Below are positions 1 through 8,626 of a stretch of 48,649 nt of DNA, one piece after another. How positions within the stretch are numbered: position 1 is the stretch's first letter; each line of letters begins with the position of its first letter. Origin of the DNA: JAUIBE01 sp035267185 (GTDB taxonomy: Bacteria > Pseudomonadota > Gammaproteobacteria > Xanthomonadales > SZUA-36); contig DATFLY010000034.1 of NCBI GenBank assembly GCA_035267185.1, positions 1 through 48,649 on the forward strand, given 5' to 3'. Below the pieces are notes generated by a model that ran no database searches, was not told the DNA's origin, and worked only from the letters and a program-made list of their open reading frames with translations. The position numbers were made by a program, and so were the translations under genes.

Positions 1-1
1 G

Positions 2-367
2 ACGCTGGCGCCCATTGGACGCAGCCTGAACAACAATCAGGCACGTAATGTTGGCCGGACCCGTTTTCTGACATGGCTCACAGCCACCTGTTCGGTTGCA
101 GCGGTCAGCATCATCGGCGGTGCATTTGTTGTCACTGCGCAAGCCTCGGAACTGGCGATACTGTTCAGCCTGGTGCCGTGGGCAAAATATGGCGCATGGC
201 TGGGGTTGATTGCCGGAGTGCTGGGCATTCTTGCGCTGATCTCTGCTTTCAGAAACAAGGCCAGCTATAGCATCCCCTCTGGGACGATGCTGGGCTATGT
301 GCTGACTGGCATCGCTGCCATCAGTCTTAGCAGTTTTATGTTCTTCTGGGAACTCGCGCCTTTCTAG
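2..367 (+). CDS. C-terminal membrane segment of a truncated protein (possibly a serine hydrolase of the beta-lactamase family)
   Basis: The reading frame is open from base 2 to the TAG at 365-367, so only the last 121 residues are in the window and the gene starts to the left. The visible part is mostly membrane: hydrophobic stretches at about residues 24-47, 53-81 and 97-117, the last ending close to the C-terminus. Class C beta-lactamase-like serine hydrolases (Beta-lactamase family, Pfam) often carry a C-terminal membrane domain of this kind, with a LVPWAKYGAWLG-like stretch, but the catalytic domain is not visible here, so that name is a guess. An inverted repeat at 401-427 lies just downstream and could end its transcript. 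Confidence 0.6.
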   Translation, partial: TLAPIGRSLNNNQARNVGRTRFLTWLTATCSVAAVSIIGGAFVVTAQASELAILFSLVPWAKYGAWLGLIAGVLGILALISAFRNKASYSIPSGTMLGYVLTGIAAISLSSFMFFWELAPF

Positions 368-400
368 ACAGAAACCAACTTTATTGAAATTGATCAGAAC

Positions 401-427
401 ATGAGGCCGGTTGATTACCGGCCTCAT
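401..427 (+). terminator. Perfect 11-bp inverted repeat, terminator-like
   Basis: The arms at 401-411 and 417-427 are perfectly complementary and GC-rich, with a 5-base loop. It lies 34 bases after the stop of the truncated membrane gene. No T-run follows on either strand, so it may be a weak terminator or a 3' stabilising hairpin. Confidence 0.45.
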
Positions 428-582
428 CGTCTCTGCCAACGCAGTTGGGGTTCGATTGGAACCACTCGATCAGCGAAGATCCCGCACTGTGCTCGGATCA
501 GGCCGCGGGACCATGGTACTGGAGTCACCACGCGGTCCCATCAGGATTTCAGTGATCGACAGTAACTAAAGGCCAATTCGTT

Positions 583-718
583 TGTATTCCATCCGTCAGC
601 TCATTTCGCTAGAGTGCGCGCACCCTTATACCGCGTTCGACCCGGTTGGAAATTCAATGGCCCAATATGTATACACGATGAACGGCGTCGGCAAGATCGT
701 GCCGCCCAAACCTGAAAT
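583..718 (+). repeat. Left copy of a 136-bp direct repeat (ettA promoter and first codons)
   Basis: This stretch aligns without gaps to 1676-1811 (offset 1093) with 6 mismatches in 136 bases, about 96% identity. It contains the region upstream of ettA, its ATG (657-659) and 20 codons. Similarity stops abruptly at 718, four bases before the stop codon of the methyltransferase gene lying between the copies. The -10-like hexamer is TAGAGT here and TAGAAT in the right copy. Confidence 0.95.
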
Positions 719-758
719 GCCCTACCGCCTCTCCATCCAAAAACTACCCCCACCATAA
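657..758 (+). pseudogene. Truncated ettA 5' stub
   Basis: Translation from the ATG at 657 gives the first 20 residues of EttA with one change (Arg19 to Pro), then 13 unrelated residues and a stop at 756-758. It is a duplicated fragment of the real ettA at 1750, cut off where the inserted methyltransferase segment begins. It overlaps the 3' end of that opposing gene. It has no ATPase motif and is probably not functional. Confidence 0.85.
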
Positions 759-1555
759 CCCGCCCCATCGGCATGATTAAGAGCCTGGATCACCTCATTG
801 CGAAAACGCCAGAAAGCGTAATGCCCGCCAAACAGAACCTTGAAGATCGATCCGCCCATCAACAATGCACGCAACAGGTACTGCTCATTCCAACTGCGCC
901 CCTGCCCGATCACCCAGGGCTTGGGGTATTCGTAGGGCAGAAATATATCGTGCACATGCACGCGAACACCCGAGCGCAGCCGCGGAAAGACTTCAAAGAA
1001 CAGGAAATTCACATCGCTGCCGGTCTTTGATACATGGGATGAATCAACAAACAGGATGTCACCCGCGCGTAGTGACTCAAACAGACTGAAGGGCAAAAAC
1101 TCCACCCGCTCCTGATGGAAATCGTCAATCTGGTTTTCAATATTTTTCAGATACCCCGGCGGATAGGGTTCCACACATTCCAGACGCATCTTCCCGGCCA
1201 GCATCCGCCGGTTGATGTCCGCACTGAGCAGGGTCGACATCCCGCTGCCAATCTCCAACAGCCGATTCGGTTTCCAGGCGTTGAGCAACACCAGCAGGGC
1301 CCGGGAATCGAGCATCTCGAATATCCCGTTGTGGGTAAAGTAATGATCCAGATCGTCATTGACCTCCCCCTCGTCAGGATAGTCGTACAACCCGATGTAC
1401 TTCGGAAACCAACGGGTGATGACCTTCTTGTGGTGTGCATCGTTGAAGTCGATCCCCAGCGGCGCCGTCTCAACGGTGGCCGGCCACACAGCGTCTTCCC
1501 GCTGCTTAAGATCCTCGACATCAACCTGAGGCGTGTAAAAGGTAGGAAGGGTCAT
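722..1555 (-). CDS. Class I SAM-dependent methyltransferase (Methyltransf_24-like)
   Basis: This 277-residue protein has a Rossmann methyltransferase core. Motif I is LLEIGSGMS at about residues 99-107, an acidic ECVEP stretch follows at the end of strand 2, and FVDSSHVSKTGSD and VHVHDI mark later strands. That pattern fits the Methyltransf_24 group, which often modifies sugars or small molecules; the substrate is unknown. I chose the ATG at 1555; a TTG at 1576 adds seven residues, and neither has a clear ribosome binding site. The gene sits alone between the two copies of the 136-bp ettA-derived repeat and reads against ettA, so it appears to be an inserted cassette. Confidence 0.8.
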   Translation of the reverse strand: MTLPTFYTPQVDVEDLKQREDAVWPATVETAPLGIDFNDAHHKKVITRWFPKYIGLYDYPDEGEVNDDLDHYFTHNGIFEMLDSRALLVLLNAWKPNRLLEIGSGMSTLLSADINRRMLAGKMRLECVEPYPPGYLKNIENQIDDFHQERVEFLPFSLFESLRAGDILFVDSSHVSKTGSDVNFLFFEVFPRLRSGVRVHVHDIFLPYEYPKPWVIGQGRSWNEQYLLRALLMGGSIFKVLFGGHYAFWRFRNEVIQALNHADGAGYGGGSFWMERR

Positions 1556-1675
1556 TGTTTGACTGAAAACTGGCAAAAGAGGGCTGCAGAGTAACCCCAG
1601 CCGAACAACATGCCAATGGGGTATAAGAAGTATAAAGGGTTTCAGCGGTTAGTAAGCAGTAGCATCCAGCGAGGC

Positions 1676-1811
1676 TGTATTCCATCCGTCAGCTCATTTC
1701 GCTAGAATGCGCGCACCCTTTTACCGCGTTCTGCCCGGTTGGAAATTCAATGGCTCAATATGTATACACGATGAACGGCGTCGGCAAGATCGTGCCGCCC
1801 AAACGTGAAAT
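1676..1811 (+). repeat. Right copy of the 136-bp direct repeat (intact ettA 5' end)
   Basis: Partner of 583-718. This copy runs directly into the full-length ettA reading frame and so contains its working promoter and start. Differences between copies are at the -10-like hexamer, three further upstream bases, one synonymous codon (Ala2) and one Pro/Arg change at codon 19. Confidence 0.95.
1680..1708 (+). promoter_or_regulatory. Candidate sigma70-type promoter of ettA
   Basis: TAGAAT at 1703-1708 matches the -10 consensus at 5 of 6 positions. A weak TTCCAT lies 17 bases upstream in the -35 position. The distance to the ATG at 1750 leaves a short leader. The box is degraded by one base in the left repeat copy. 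Confidence 0.35.
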
Positions 1812-3411
1812 TCTGAAAAACATCTCCTTGTCGTTTTTTCCCGGCGCCAAGATCGGCGTTCTTGGACTGAATGGCTCTGGCAAGTCCACGCTGTTACGAA
1901 TCATGGCAGGCATCGACACCGACATTATTGGTGAAGCACGTCCGATGGCAGACATCAAAGTGGGTTACCTGCCCCAGGAACCACAACTCGATGAAAGCAA
2001 AGACGTTCGAGGCAATGTCGAAGATGGAGTGCGAGAAGCACTTGACGCACTGGCCGGGCTGGACGAGGTCTACGCCGCCTATGCCGAGCCTGATGCAGAT
2101 TTCGATGCCCTGGCCAAGAAACAGGGTCGCCTTGAAGCGATTATCGAGACCTGGGACGCACACAACCTGGATACCGCGCTGGAAATCGCCGCAGACGCAT
2201 TGCGGCTGCCTCCCTGGGATGCTGATGTCAGCAACCTGTCCGGTGGTGAAAAACGTCGGGTAGCGCTTTGCAGGCTTTTGCTCTCCAAACCAGACATGTT
2301 GCTGCTGGACGAACCCACCAACCACCTGGACGCAGAATCGGTGTTCTGGCTGGAAAAGTTTCTTGAAGAGTTTCCCGGCACGGTGGTCGCTGTCACCCAT
2401 GACCGCTATTTCCTTGATAACGTGGCTGGCTGGATCCTGGAGCTGGACCGCGGCCATGGAATCCCGTGGGAAGGCAATTACACCACCTGGCTGGAACAAA
2501 AAGAGCAACGCCTTGAACACGAGGCACGGGCCGAAGCTGCCCACGTCAAGAGCATGAAAGAGGAACTGGAGTGGGTCAGGAAGAACCCAAAGGGTCGCCA
2601 GGCCAAGAGCAAAGCCCGCCTGGCCCGTTTCGAGGAAATGCAGTCGCGGGAATTCCAGTCACGCAATGAAACCAACGAGATCTACATTCCTCCCGGAGAT
2701 CGCCTTGGCGAAAATGTGATTGAGTTTTCGAATGTCTCAAAGGGATTTGGCAACCACACACTGATTGACGACCTGTCCTTCAGCATCCCCCGCGGTGCCA
2801 TTGTGGGCATCATTGGTGGAAACGGCGCCGGTAAAACCACCCTGTTCCAGATGATCGCAGGCAATCAACAACCTGACAGTGGCTCAGTCGATATTGGTGA
2901 AACCGTCAACCTGGCATTCGTGGAACAGGGCCGTGAGAACCTGGATGACAGCAAGACAGTCTGGGAGGCTGTTTCAGACGGCCAGGACATATTGAAAATT
3001 GGCAACTATGAACTTCCATCTCGCGCTTACATCGGCCGCTTTAATTTCAGGGGATCGGACCAGCAAAAACGGGTTGGAGACCTCTCCGGCGGTGAACGCG
3101 GAAGGCTGCACCTGGCAAACACCCTGAGAAAAGGCGCAAATGTGCTGCTGCTGGACGAGCCCTCAAATGACCTTGATGTTGAAACCCTGCGCGCACTGGA
3201 GGAAGCCATACTCGCCTTTCCTGGCTGTGTACTTGTAATTTCTCATGATCGCTGGTTCCTTGACCGTGTTGCCACACATATTCTGGCCTTCGAGGGCAAT
3301 TCCGAAGTAATCTTCCATGAAGGAAACTTCAGTGATTACCACGAGGATCTGATTCGACGCAAAGGCGACAAGGCTCAACCGCAGAGAATGAAATACAAGC
3401 GTTTGAAGTAG
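1750..3411 (+). CDS. ettA: Energy-dependent translational throttle protein EttA (ABC-F ATPase)
   Basis: At 553 residues this is essentially the length of E. coli EttA (555). It has two ABC cassettes and no membrane segments. Walker A motifs are at residues 39-46 (GLNGSGKS) and about 356-363 (GGNGAGKT), signature motifs LSGGE at about 163 and 445, and Walker B LLLDEP at about 185 and 467. The C-terminal KYKRLK tail is typical of the family. EttA binds the ribosomal E site and gates the first elongation step according to ATP/ADP ratio. The start is set by the family N-terminus MAQYVYTM, with a weak GGA upstream. Its promoter and first 20 codons are duplicated upstream. Confidence 0.97.
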   Translation: MAQYVYTMNGVGKIVPPKREILKNISLSFFPGAKIGVLGLNGSGKSTLLRIMAGIDTDIIGEARPMADIKVGYLPQEPQLDESKDVRGNVEDGVREALDALAGLDEVYAAYAEPDADFDALAKKQGRLEAIIETWDAHNLDTALEIAADALRLPPWDADVSNLSGGEKRRVALCRLLLSKPDMLLLDEPTNHLDAESVFWLEKFLEEFPGTVVAVTHDRYFLDNVAGWILELDRGHGIPWEGNYTTWLEQKEQRLEHEARAEAAHVKSMKEELEWVRKNPKGRQAKSKARLARFEEMQSREFQSRNETNEIYIPPGDRLGENVIEFSNVSKGFGNHTLIDDLSFSIPRGAIVGIIGGNGAGKTTLFQMIAGNQQPDSGSVDIGETVNLAFVEQGRENLDDSKTVWEAVSDGQDILKIGNYELPSRAYIGRFNFRGSDQQKRVGDLSGGERGRLHLANTLRKGANVLLLDEPSNDLDVETLRALEEAILAFPGCVLVISHDRWFLDRVATHILAFEGNSEVIFHEGNFSDYHEDLIRRKGDKAQPQRMKYKRLK

Positions 3412-3495
3412 AACAAGGCGCATCCAAAACGGATTGTATTAAGTTTACTGATCATCGTCCTCAGCTGACTGAACAAACCTACCCGGGAGAATCCA

Positions 3496-4425
3496 ATGAA
3501 ACCGACCATTCTGATTTCCACTCTTGCCGCGATGTTAGCGTCTTCGGCATTTGCTGCAGAGTGGCCAATGGGCAATGACCCGGGCTTTAGTACCAAAGTG
3601 AAGAACCCGACATATGACAAGTCAACCGGCCCTTTCATGCTCGTCGATGCCGCACACAATAATTTTCATGTCACCGAGGGCTTTATAGACCCGTTTGTCG
3701 ATCTTGCCGAGAATGATGGCTACCAGGTTGTGATCGGCACTTCAGAACTTACATCGGATTTCTTACGCTCTTTCCAGATCGTGATGATCATCACCGCATT
3801 GCCATTTGAATTCACAACTAAAAACGAAGTCACCACAGAAACCACTTTTACCGCGGATGAAATCAATGCTTTGCATGACTGGGTAACAGCGGGTGGCTCG
3901 TTACTGGTTTTCAGTGAACATGCGCCGTTCGACCAGGCCATCAACCCGTTACTCAACAAGTTCGGGATCACCTCAAGTGTCGGCACCATTGCTGATCCGG
4001 AGAACCACGACAAGGAACTTGGACGCGATGGATGGGTGATATTCTCCCGGGAAAACGGCCTTCTAAATACGTCGCATCCTTTGGCGAACGGTCGCAATGA
4101 GGACGAGATCATCAACAACGTGGTGGCGTTTGGTGGTAGTTCACTGAGTGGCGATGATTACCAAAACATATTTCAACTGTCTGATAATGCAGAAAATCGC
4201 CAGCATGCGACAGGCGTCGGTCCCGTCGGCATGGGAAACTCCATGGCCCTGGCCGGGACTCTGGGCGAGGGAAAAGTGCTCGCGTTTGGCGACTCAAATG
4301 GTTTTACCGCCATGAATTTTGACAACGAGGATGGCTCAGAGATGTCACTGGGGATGAACACAGCCCATCTTGACTGGAAGCAAATGGTTCTGAACTCACT
4401 TCATTGGCTATCCGGGGATCTCTGA
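3496..4425 (+). CDS. Exported DUF4350 / glutamine-amidotransferase-like protein
   Basis: This 309-residue protein starts with a signal peptide (cleavage near SAFA-AEW, residue 21). A GGGAGA ribosome binding site lies six bases before the ATG. The body has an alternating alpha/beta pattern with an ALHDWVTAGGSLLVFSEH stretch at about residues 129-146 and a GKVLAFGDSNGF stretch near 259. These resemble the flavodoxin-like GATase or DUF4350 folds found in proteins that sense or bind sugars, but no catalytic triad is evident. It probably works in the periplasm; its substrate is unknown. It follows ettA by 84 bases and may have its own promoter. Confidence 0.7.
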   Translation: MKPTILISTLAAMLASSAFAAEWPMGNDPGFSTKVKNPTYDKSTGPFMLVDAAHNNFHVTEGFIDPFVDLAENDGYQVVIGTSELTSDFLRSFQIVMIITALPFEFTTKNEVTTETTFTADEINALHDWVTAGGSLLVFSEHAPFDQAINPLLNKFGITSSVGTIADPENHDKELGRDGWVIFSRENGLLNTSHPLANGRNEDEIINNVVAFGGSSLSGDDYQNIFQLSDNAENRQHATGVGPVGMGNSMALAGTLGEGKVLAFGDSNGFTAMNFDNEDGSEMSLGMNTAHLDWKQMVLNSLHWLSGDL

Positions 4426-4447
4426 GGCAGTTGCAGGACCTCTTTTG

Positions 4448-5812
4448 CTAGGGCGCTGCTTTCTCCTCACAGCCCGGCACATTATCCAGCGCAATACGCG
4501 AAAGCGGAATCGTACCCTGCAAATTCGCTGATGTGATGTCGTAGCTGAGAAGCGCATTTTCACAATCGGCAAATTCAATCTCGATGGTTCCATCGTTTGA
4601 CTGGGACGGCATCGGTGTCGCTGCGTCAAAAACACCGCCGCTGGTGAGTTCAATATCGAGCATGGCTGAATCACCCGAATAGGGTCCAAAAGCCGTTAAC
4701 CAGCGATGACCGGGTTCACCCAGATTGGCCGGGACACTCGCATCAGGACGCGAGGTGTCATAGGTAAACCACGCGACAAACATCGTGCCGGAGTCTTCAA
4801 ATACCGTGATGAAAAAACCCTGCCCCTGGGTGGCCTCATTAAACCAGGCATCATTAAGACCAGAATTGATGCTGAAAGGTGGCTCAATGTTGGGTAAAGG
4901 AATCACGCGAACGACGTTAGGTGCGATATCATTATTATTCAGTAAGCCATCGGAATCATTGACATAAAGCGTGCGCCCATCAGGACTCAACCCCACCCCG
5001 TTTGGCAATGAAAACTGGGCCTGTAACAGGGGGCCATCGGCTCGGCCACGCACCCCACTGCCCGCAATCAGCGTCAGTGTTCCGTCCAAAAGCACCTCGA
5101 ACACCTGGTGTGTTGCATTACTGACCACGTAGAGACGCCCGTTGCCGTAAATAATATGTCCGTTTCCGCCGGCAGGCTTGGAATTACTGCTCGGTGTCTG
5201 TGCCAGTATGCTGAAGCCACCATCCTGCGGAAGCTTGACAATGTTTCCATTACCGAAATTCGCAACATAGAGGTTGTCGTCCTCATCGATGGTCAACCCG
5301 TTGGGACAACTCAGTGCAAAAGAAGATGAAAAGACAGAAGAACCCTGCGGGGTGTGTTTTGAAATGGTGTTGTTGCCACAATTGGCAACATAAAGATCCC
5401 CGGCAGAATCATGCGCCAGGCCCACAGGGTTGGATATAAGGCCGCCACTGGCGAAAATTGACCGGGTGCCATCAGGTGTCACCATATCAACCCGGCTGGC
5501 CGCAATATTCGACTGGAACAAATTCCCCTGGGCATCAAAGGTATTTCCTGACGCACCCGAGAATCCCTGCGCAAAAACACTGAACTGACCATCCGGTGTC
5601 ACCTTCCACACCCTGGTGCCATTTGCGTTGTTGAGCAGAATTCCAAAGTCGGCAACGAAAATGTCGCCATTGCCATCAACAGCAAGATCGCCACTGAAAT
5701 TGGTTGTCTGAGATGGCCGCAGAGTCGTTACTTCCTGCGCCCACAGAGGGGTCTGGATTGTGACCGCGATACTCAGCCACAACCCGGGAAATTTCCAGGT
5801 TCCACACTTCAT
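4448..5812 (-). CDS. Exported NHL-type beta-propeller protein with C-terminal GLNDAWF module
   Basis: This 454-residue protein has a signal peptide (to about residue 25, PLWA-QEV). Residues 30-305 hold repeated units such as DGNGDIFVADFG, DSAGDLYVANCG and DEDDNLYVANFG, the mark of an NHL/SMP-30-type propeller. Residues 315-454 are a separate module beginning INSGLNDAWF and ending near VPGCE. The module recurs at the N-terminus of the MBL protein at 18314-19585, about 78% identical by hand alignment, and more distantly in the M28 peptidase at 6854-8518. The propeller may bind a ligand or partner; no enzyme motif is seen. It ends 22 bases from the convergent gene at 3496-4425. Confidence 0.8.
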   Translation of the reverse strand: MKCGTWKFPGLWLSIAVTIQTPLWAQEVTTLRPSQTTNFSGDLAVDGNGDIFVADFGILLNNANGTRVWKVTPDGQFSVFAQGFSGASGNTFDAQGNLFQSNIAASRVDMVTPDGTRSIFASGGLISNPVGLAHDSAGDLYVANCGNNTISKHTPQGSSVFSSSFALSCPNGLTIDEDDNLYVANFGNGNIVKLPQDGGFSILAQTPSSNSKPAGGNGHIIYGNGRLYVVSNATHQVFEVLLDGTLTLIAGSGVRGRADGPLLQAQFSLPNGVGLSPDGRTLYVNDSDGLLNNNDIAPNVVRVIPLPNIEPPFSINSGLNDAWFNEATQGQGFFITVFEDSGTMFVAWFTYDTSRPDASVPANLGEPGHRWLTAFGPYSGDSAMLDIELTSGGVFDAATPMPSQSNDGTIEIEFADCENALLSYDITSANLQGTIPLSRIALDNVPGCEEKAAP

Positions 5813-5870
5813 ACAAATCCGACCGGAGTGGGCTCGCCTTGCTTTCAGCGCTTTACCGAATCAACCAGGT

Positions 5871-6743
5871 TCAGGAATCCTGATCAGCAAAAACCTCAGG
5901 GGGATTCCCGCTTAACCAGGCCAGCGAAACGTCCGTTTCCGGAAACCCCTTTCTGCTGACAGTTTGGTTGTAAACTTCTGAAAATATACTGCTTCGACTG
6001 ATCCGGTCAAAAGCTCTGATCATGCCCATTGCACCCCGTCCGCGGGAACCAAAGCAGCAGTCCAGGTAGTCACGAATGACGCCAGTCAGGCGAACACCAT
6101 GCTCAGCGTGAAGCCTGCGATCAACTTCAAGAAAGTAGGCCGCACCACCCCAGTACAAGCGCACATTCCAGCCTGACTGCCAGCCGGCGTTGCTCAGGTC
6201 GATGATGGCATCATCATCAAACTGCCGATGGCCGACTGCAGCATCAAAACGATTTTCATACTTCGCAATCACCTCGTCCCAGCTCAGTTCTCCGGCGGCA
6301 TACATCACCTGGTATTGCAGGTAGCTAGCGATGCCTTCAGCAAACCATTTCCCGCTGTCTCCAAGGTAAGGAAACATCAGGTGCGACAATTCATGGTATG
6401 CCGTCCAGTCGCTCTCGAAATCGCTGTTTGAGTAGTCTGGGTTGACATAGAAGTTGACGGCGCGACCTCTCCTTCCTTTCCTGGTGTGTGCCCAGGGGAC
6501 GGGCCGATTTGCATCTCCACTTCTGTGGAAATAAACGTCATAACTGTAGGGCAATTGACCGAAGAGGTTCTCCATGCCCGAATGTGCATGCTCCACCCAG
6601 TCCATGAGATTCTCGCGTTCCGGGCTGGAGAATCGATCTTCCCAGTGCCAGCGCTGGCTGGCCTCCAGGGAACCATTAATGGATAGCATCGCACAAACTG
6701 GAAAAAACCAGCGGACGCTTGCTCGAAACAGACTCAGAATCAT
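5871..6743 (-). CDS. Exported putative zinc metalloprotease (gluzincin, peptidase MA type)
   Basis: The protein has an HELSH zinc motif at residues 117-121 followed by a glutamate in WFAEG at about 136, the HExxH-(14)-E spacing of gluzincins such as the peptidase MA superfamily. An N-terminal hydrophobic segment (about residues 9-27) looks like a signal peptide. The ATG at 6743 gives 290 residues; a TTG at 6782 would add 13. Neither has a convincing ribosome binding site. It probably cleaves peptides outside the cytoplasm. It lies in a minus-strand run with the M28 peptidase and the propeller protein, 58 bases upstream of the latter, so the three may be co-transcribed. Confidence 0.75.
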   Translation of the reverse strand: MILSLFRASVRWFFPVCAMLSINGSLEASQRWHWEDRFSSPERENLMDWVEHAHSGMENLFGQLPYSYDVYFHRSGDANRPVPWAHTRKGRRGRAVNFYVNPDYSNSDFESDWTAYHELSHLMFPYLGDSGKWFAEGIASYLQYQVMYAAGELSWDEVIAKYENRFDAAVGHRQFDDDAIIDLSNAGWQSGWNVRLYWGGAAYFLEVDRRLHAEHGVRLTGVIRDYLDCCFGSRGRGAMGMIRAFDRISRSSIFSEVYNQTVSRKGFPETDVSLAWLSGNPPEVFADQDS

Positions 6744-6853
6744 CTTCCAAAGATACCGGACTCCAAGTGAAATTTTTGACAATTAGGCGTGCCAGTGACT
6801 CTGCTCAACCGTTTCGGGCAAAACGGAAACCACAACCCGGTCCTGATTCGGCT

Positions 6854-8518
6854 CTATTCTATTGTGATGAACTCACTTGTTTGGCTTCCTGTGTGAGTCA
6901 CACCGGCAACCGTGGCCAGTGTTCCGACAGCTGTTTTAACAATCCGGGTCATGAATTCGACGTCAAATTTGTCGATGGTGTCGGTTGGCTGGTGATAGTG
7001 CGGGGTCCGGAAGTTCGCCCCATCTGAAACAAACAGGGCATCCACACCTATTCCCCAAAAAGGTGCGTGATCACTGCGCAGAAAGTTGGGATCACCATCG
7101 TCAAGCACCGATACGATTTTCAGCCCCGGTACGTGCGTTGCTCCCACACTGTTGAAGACATCGCTCATGTTGGTGGCGAAGCTGCTGCGTATGTTGTAAA
7201 TGGCTGTATCTGCATTGGGAAAATTGACACATTCCGGCTGGTTTGTGCAGGTATAACCGATCATTTCGAAGTTAATCAGACCAAGAACATTTTCGTCACC
7301 AGGCAGATTAGCCACGTAATGCCTGGCGCCACGCAAACCGAGCTCTTCCTTGTCAAAACCAATAAAGCGGATACTGGTTTCACTGTTGAACTGGGACAAA
7401 ACACGCATGGCTTCAAGCATACCGGCTGTGCCCGATGCATTGTCATCTGCGCCTGGCGTGGTGGTCACGGTGTCGAAATGACCGTCCACCGCATAGTAAG
7501 CACCGTCGTCATTCGCACCCTGTAAAGTCGAATAAACATTCACACCCTCGGACCCTTGCCAGGTAAAACGCTGATTGACCGGTACCAGCTGGCGGTTTGC
7601 CATCTCATCCCGAAGATATTGACGGGTGGCCTCAAGATGTACGGGGTCGACAGCATGGTGACGAACACCCTGCATGAATTCGATATCTGCCACCAGTCGT
7701 TCAGTACTGACAAGGTCAATGATCTCCTGCAGATTTTCGACATATCGGTCGTCGGCAATGATCTCCAGTTGGAAACCATTGATGCCGAGCGACTGGAAAT
7801 CCGTGTCCTGTGTGTAATGCCATTGAGCCAGTTTCGAGTCGCCCCTCACAACCGGGTAGCCAACATGCCCACTCAGATGGGCCTCCGGAATTCGATATCG
7901 CTGGCCGGATTGGCCCACAACATCAAGCTGGATTTCCATCACGTCGTTTTCAGGGTCAGCCAGTGAATAATTGACCGTCAGGGTGCTGCCGGAGTCCATC
8001 ACCGTAATACTCTCGATCGAAGGCGGCAGGTTGTATTCGGAATCAGACCCGGGATCATTGTCTGCTATCTCCTGGCAGAAAACGTCCGGGCTCAGGCGTT
8101 CGAGTTCGATCGTACCACTCAGGCCAGGGTCATTTATCAGATAATCGAAGGTGGCTTCTGTGCAACTGTGAAAAACCAGCGATGCGGTACCCACAGGCGT
8201 GGTTTCAACCGGCTGTGGCACATTCAGCTGCCCGCCAGTCGGCCGGAACAACGTCATCTGGGCGAGGTTTCCCGAGTATGCTCCGAACATGGTCATCCAG
8301 CGCTGGTGATCGGCAGCATCAGCAACAGGAGGCTCATCACTGAATGTAAACCATGCAGCAAAAAGATTGGATTGGTCCACCACCACATCAATCAATAACC
8401 CCTGCCCGTCAACATTGGGATCATGCCAGCTACCGGAAAGGCCAGCGTTGATTTTGACGTCAGCTCTGGCCGTCACGCAGGTGGCGATGACAAGAATCGA
8501 AAGCATTCGGATCAGCAT
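6854..8518 (-). CDS. Exported M28-family zinc aminopeptidase with N-terminal GLNDAWF-type module
   Basis: This 554-residue protein has a signal peptide ending near residue 20, then the recurrent module at residues 23-148 (GLSGSWHDP, GQGLLIDV, AAWFTF). The C-terminal half is an M28 peptidase: DGHFDT (His347) supplies a zinc ligand, GADDNASG the bridging Asp, DKEELGLRGA the catalytic Glu pair, and SDHAPFW and HYHQPTDT the later ligands. All key positions look intact. A GAGGA site lies just before the ATG. It likely removes N-terminal residues from peptides in the periplasm or medium, with the module serving for binding or localisation. Confidence 0.88.
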   Translation of the reverse strand: MLIRMLSILVIATCVTARADVKINAGLSGSWHDPNVDGQGLLIDVVVDQSNLFAAWFTFSDEPPVADAADHQRWMTMFGAYSGNLAQMTLFRPTGGQLNVPQPVETTPVGTASLVFHSCTEATFDYLINDPGLSGTIELERLSPDVFCQEIADNDPGSDSEYNLPPSIESITVMDSGSTLTVNYSLADPENDVMEIQLDVVGQSGQRYRIPEAHLSGHVGYPVVRGDSKLAQWHYTQDTDFQSLGINGFQLEIIADDRYVENLQEIIDLVSTERLVADIEFMQGVRHHAVDPVHLEATRQYLRDEMANRQLVPVNQRFTWQGSEGVNVYSTLQGANDDGAYYAVDGHFDTVTTTPGADDNASGTAGMLEAMRVLSQFNSETSIRFIGFDKEELGLRGARHYVANLPGDENVLGLINFEMIGYTCTNQPECVNFPNADTAIYNIRSSFATNMSDVFNSVGATHVPGLKIVSVLDDGDPNFLRSDHAPFWGIGVDALFVSDGANFRTPHYHQPTDTIDKFDVEFMTRIVKTAVGTLATVAGVTHTGSQTSEFITIE

Positions 8519-8626
8519 GCAGTCCTCACACGGAATTGGATACTCAACAACTGGACCTTTCGGTTGCTATAAATCATTCAGCAACAGGCTCACATAATCC
8601 GCTGTGAGATTATTGAATATTCCGGT

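Noticed and set aside
460..580. Open frame with words such as FDWNHSIS and CSDQAAGPWYW before the left repeat
   Set aside because: It has no start codon with a binding site, ends in a stop near 556 and matches no family I know; probably intergenic or a small relic.
583..1811. Transposon or insertion sequence at the duplicated ettA region
   Set aside because: There is no transposase and no terminal inverted repeat, and the repeats are 136 bp of ordinary gene sequence rather than short target duplications.
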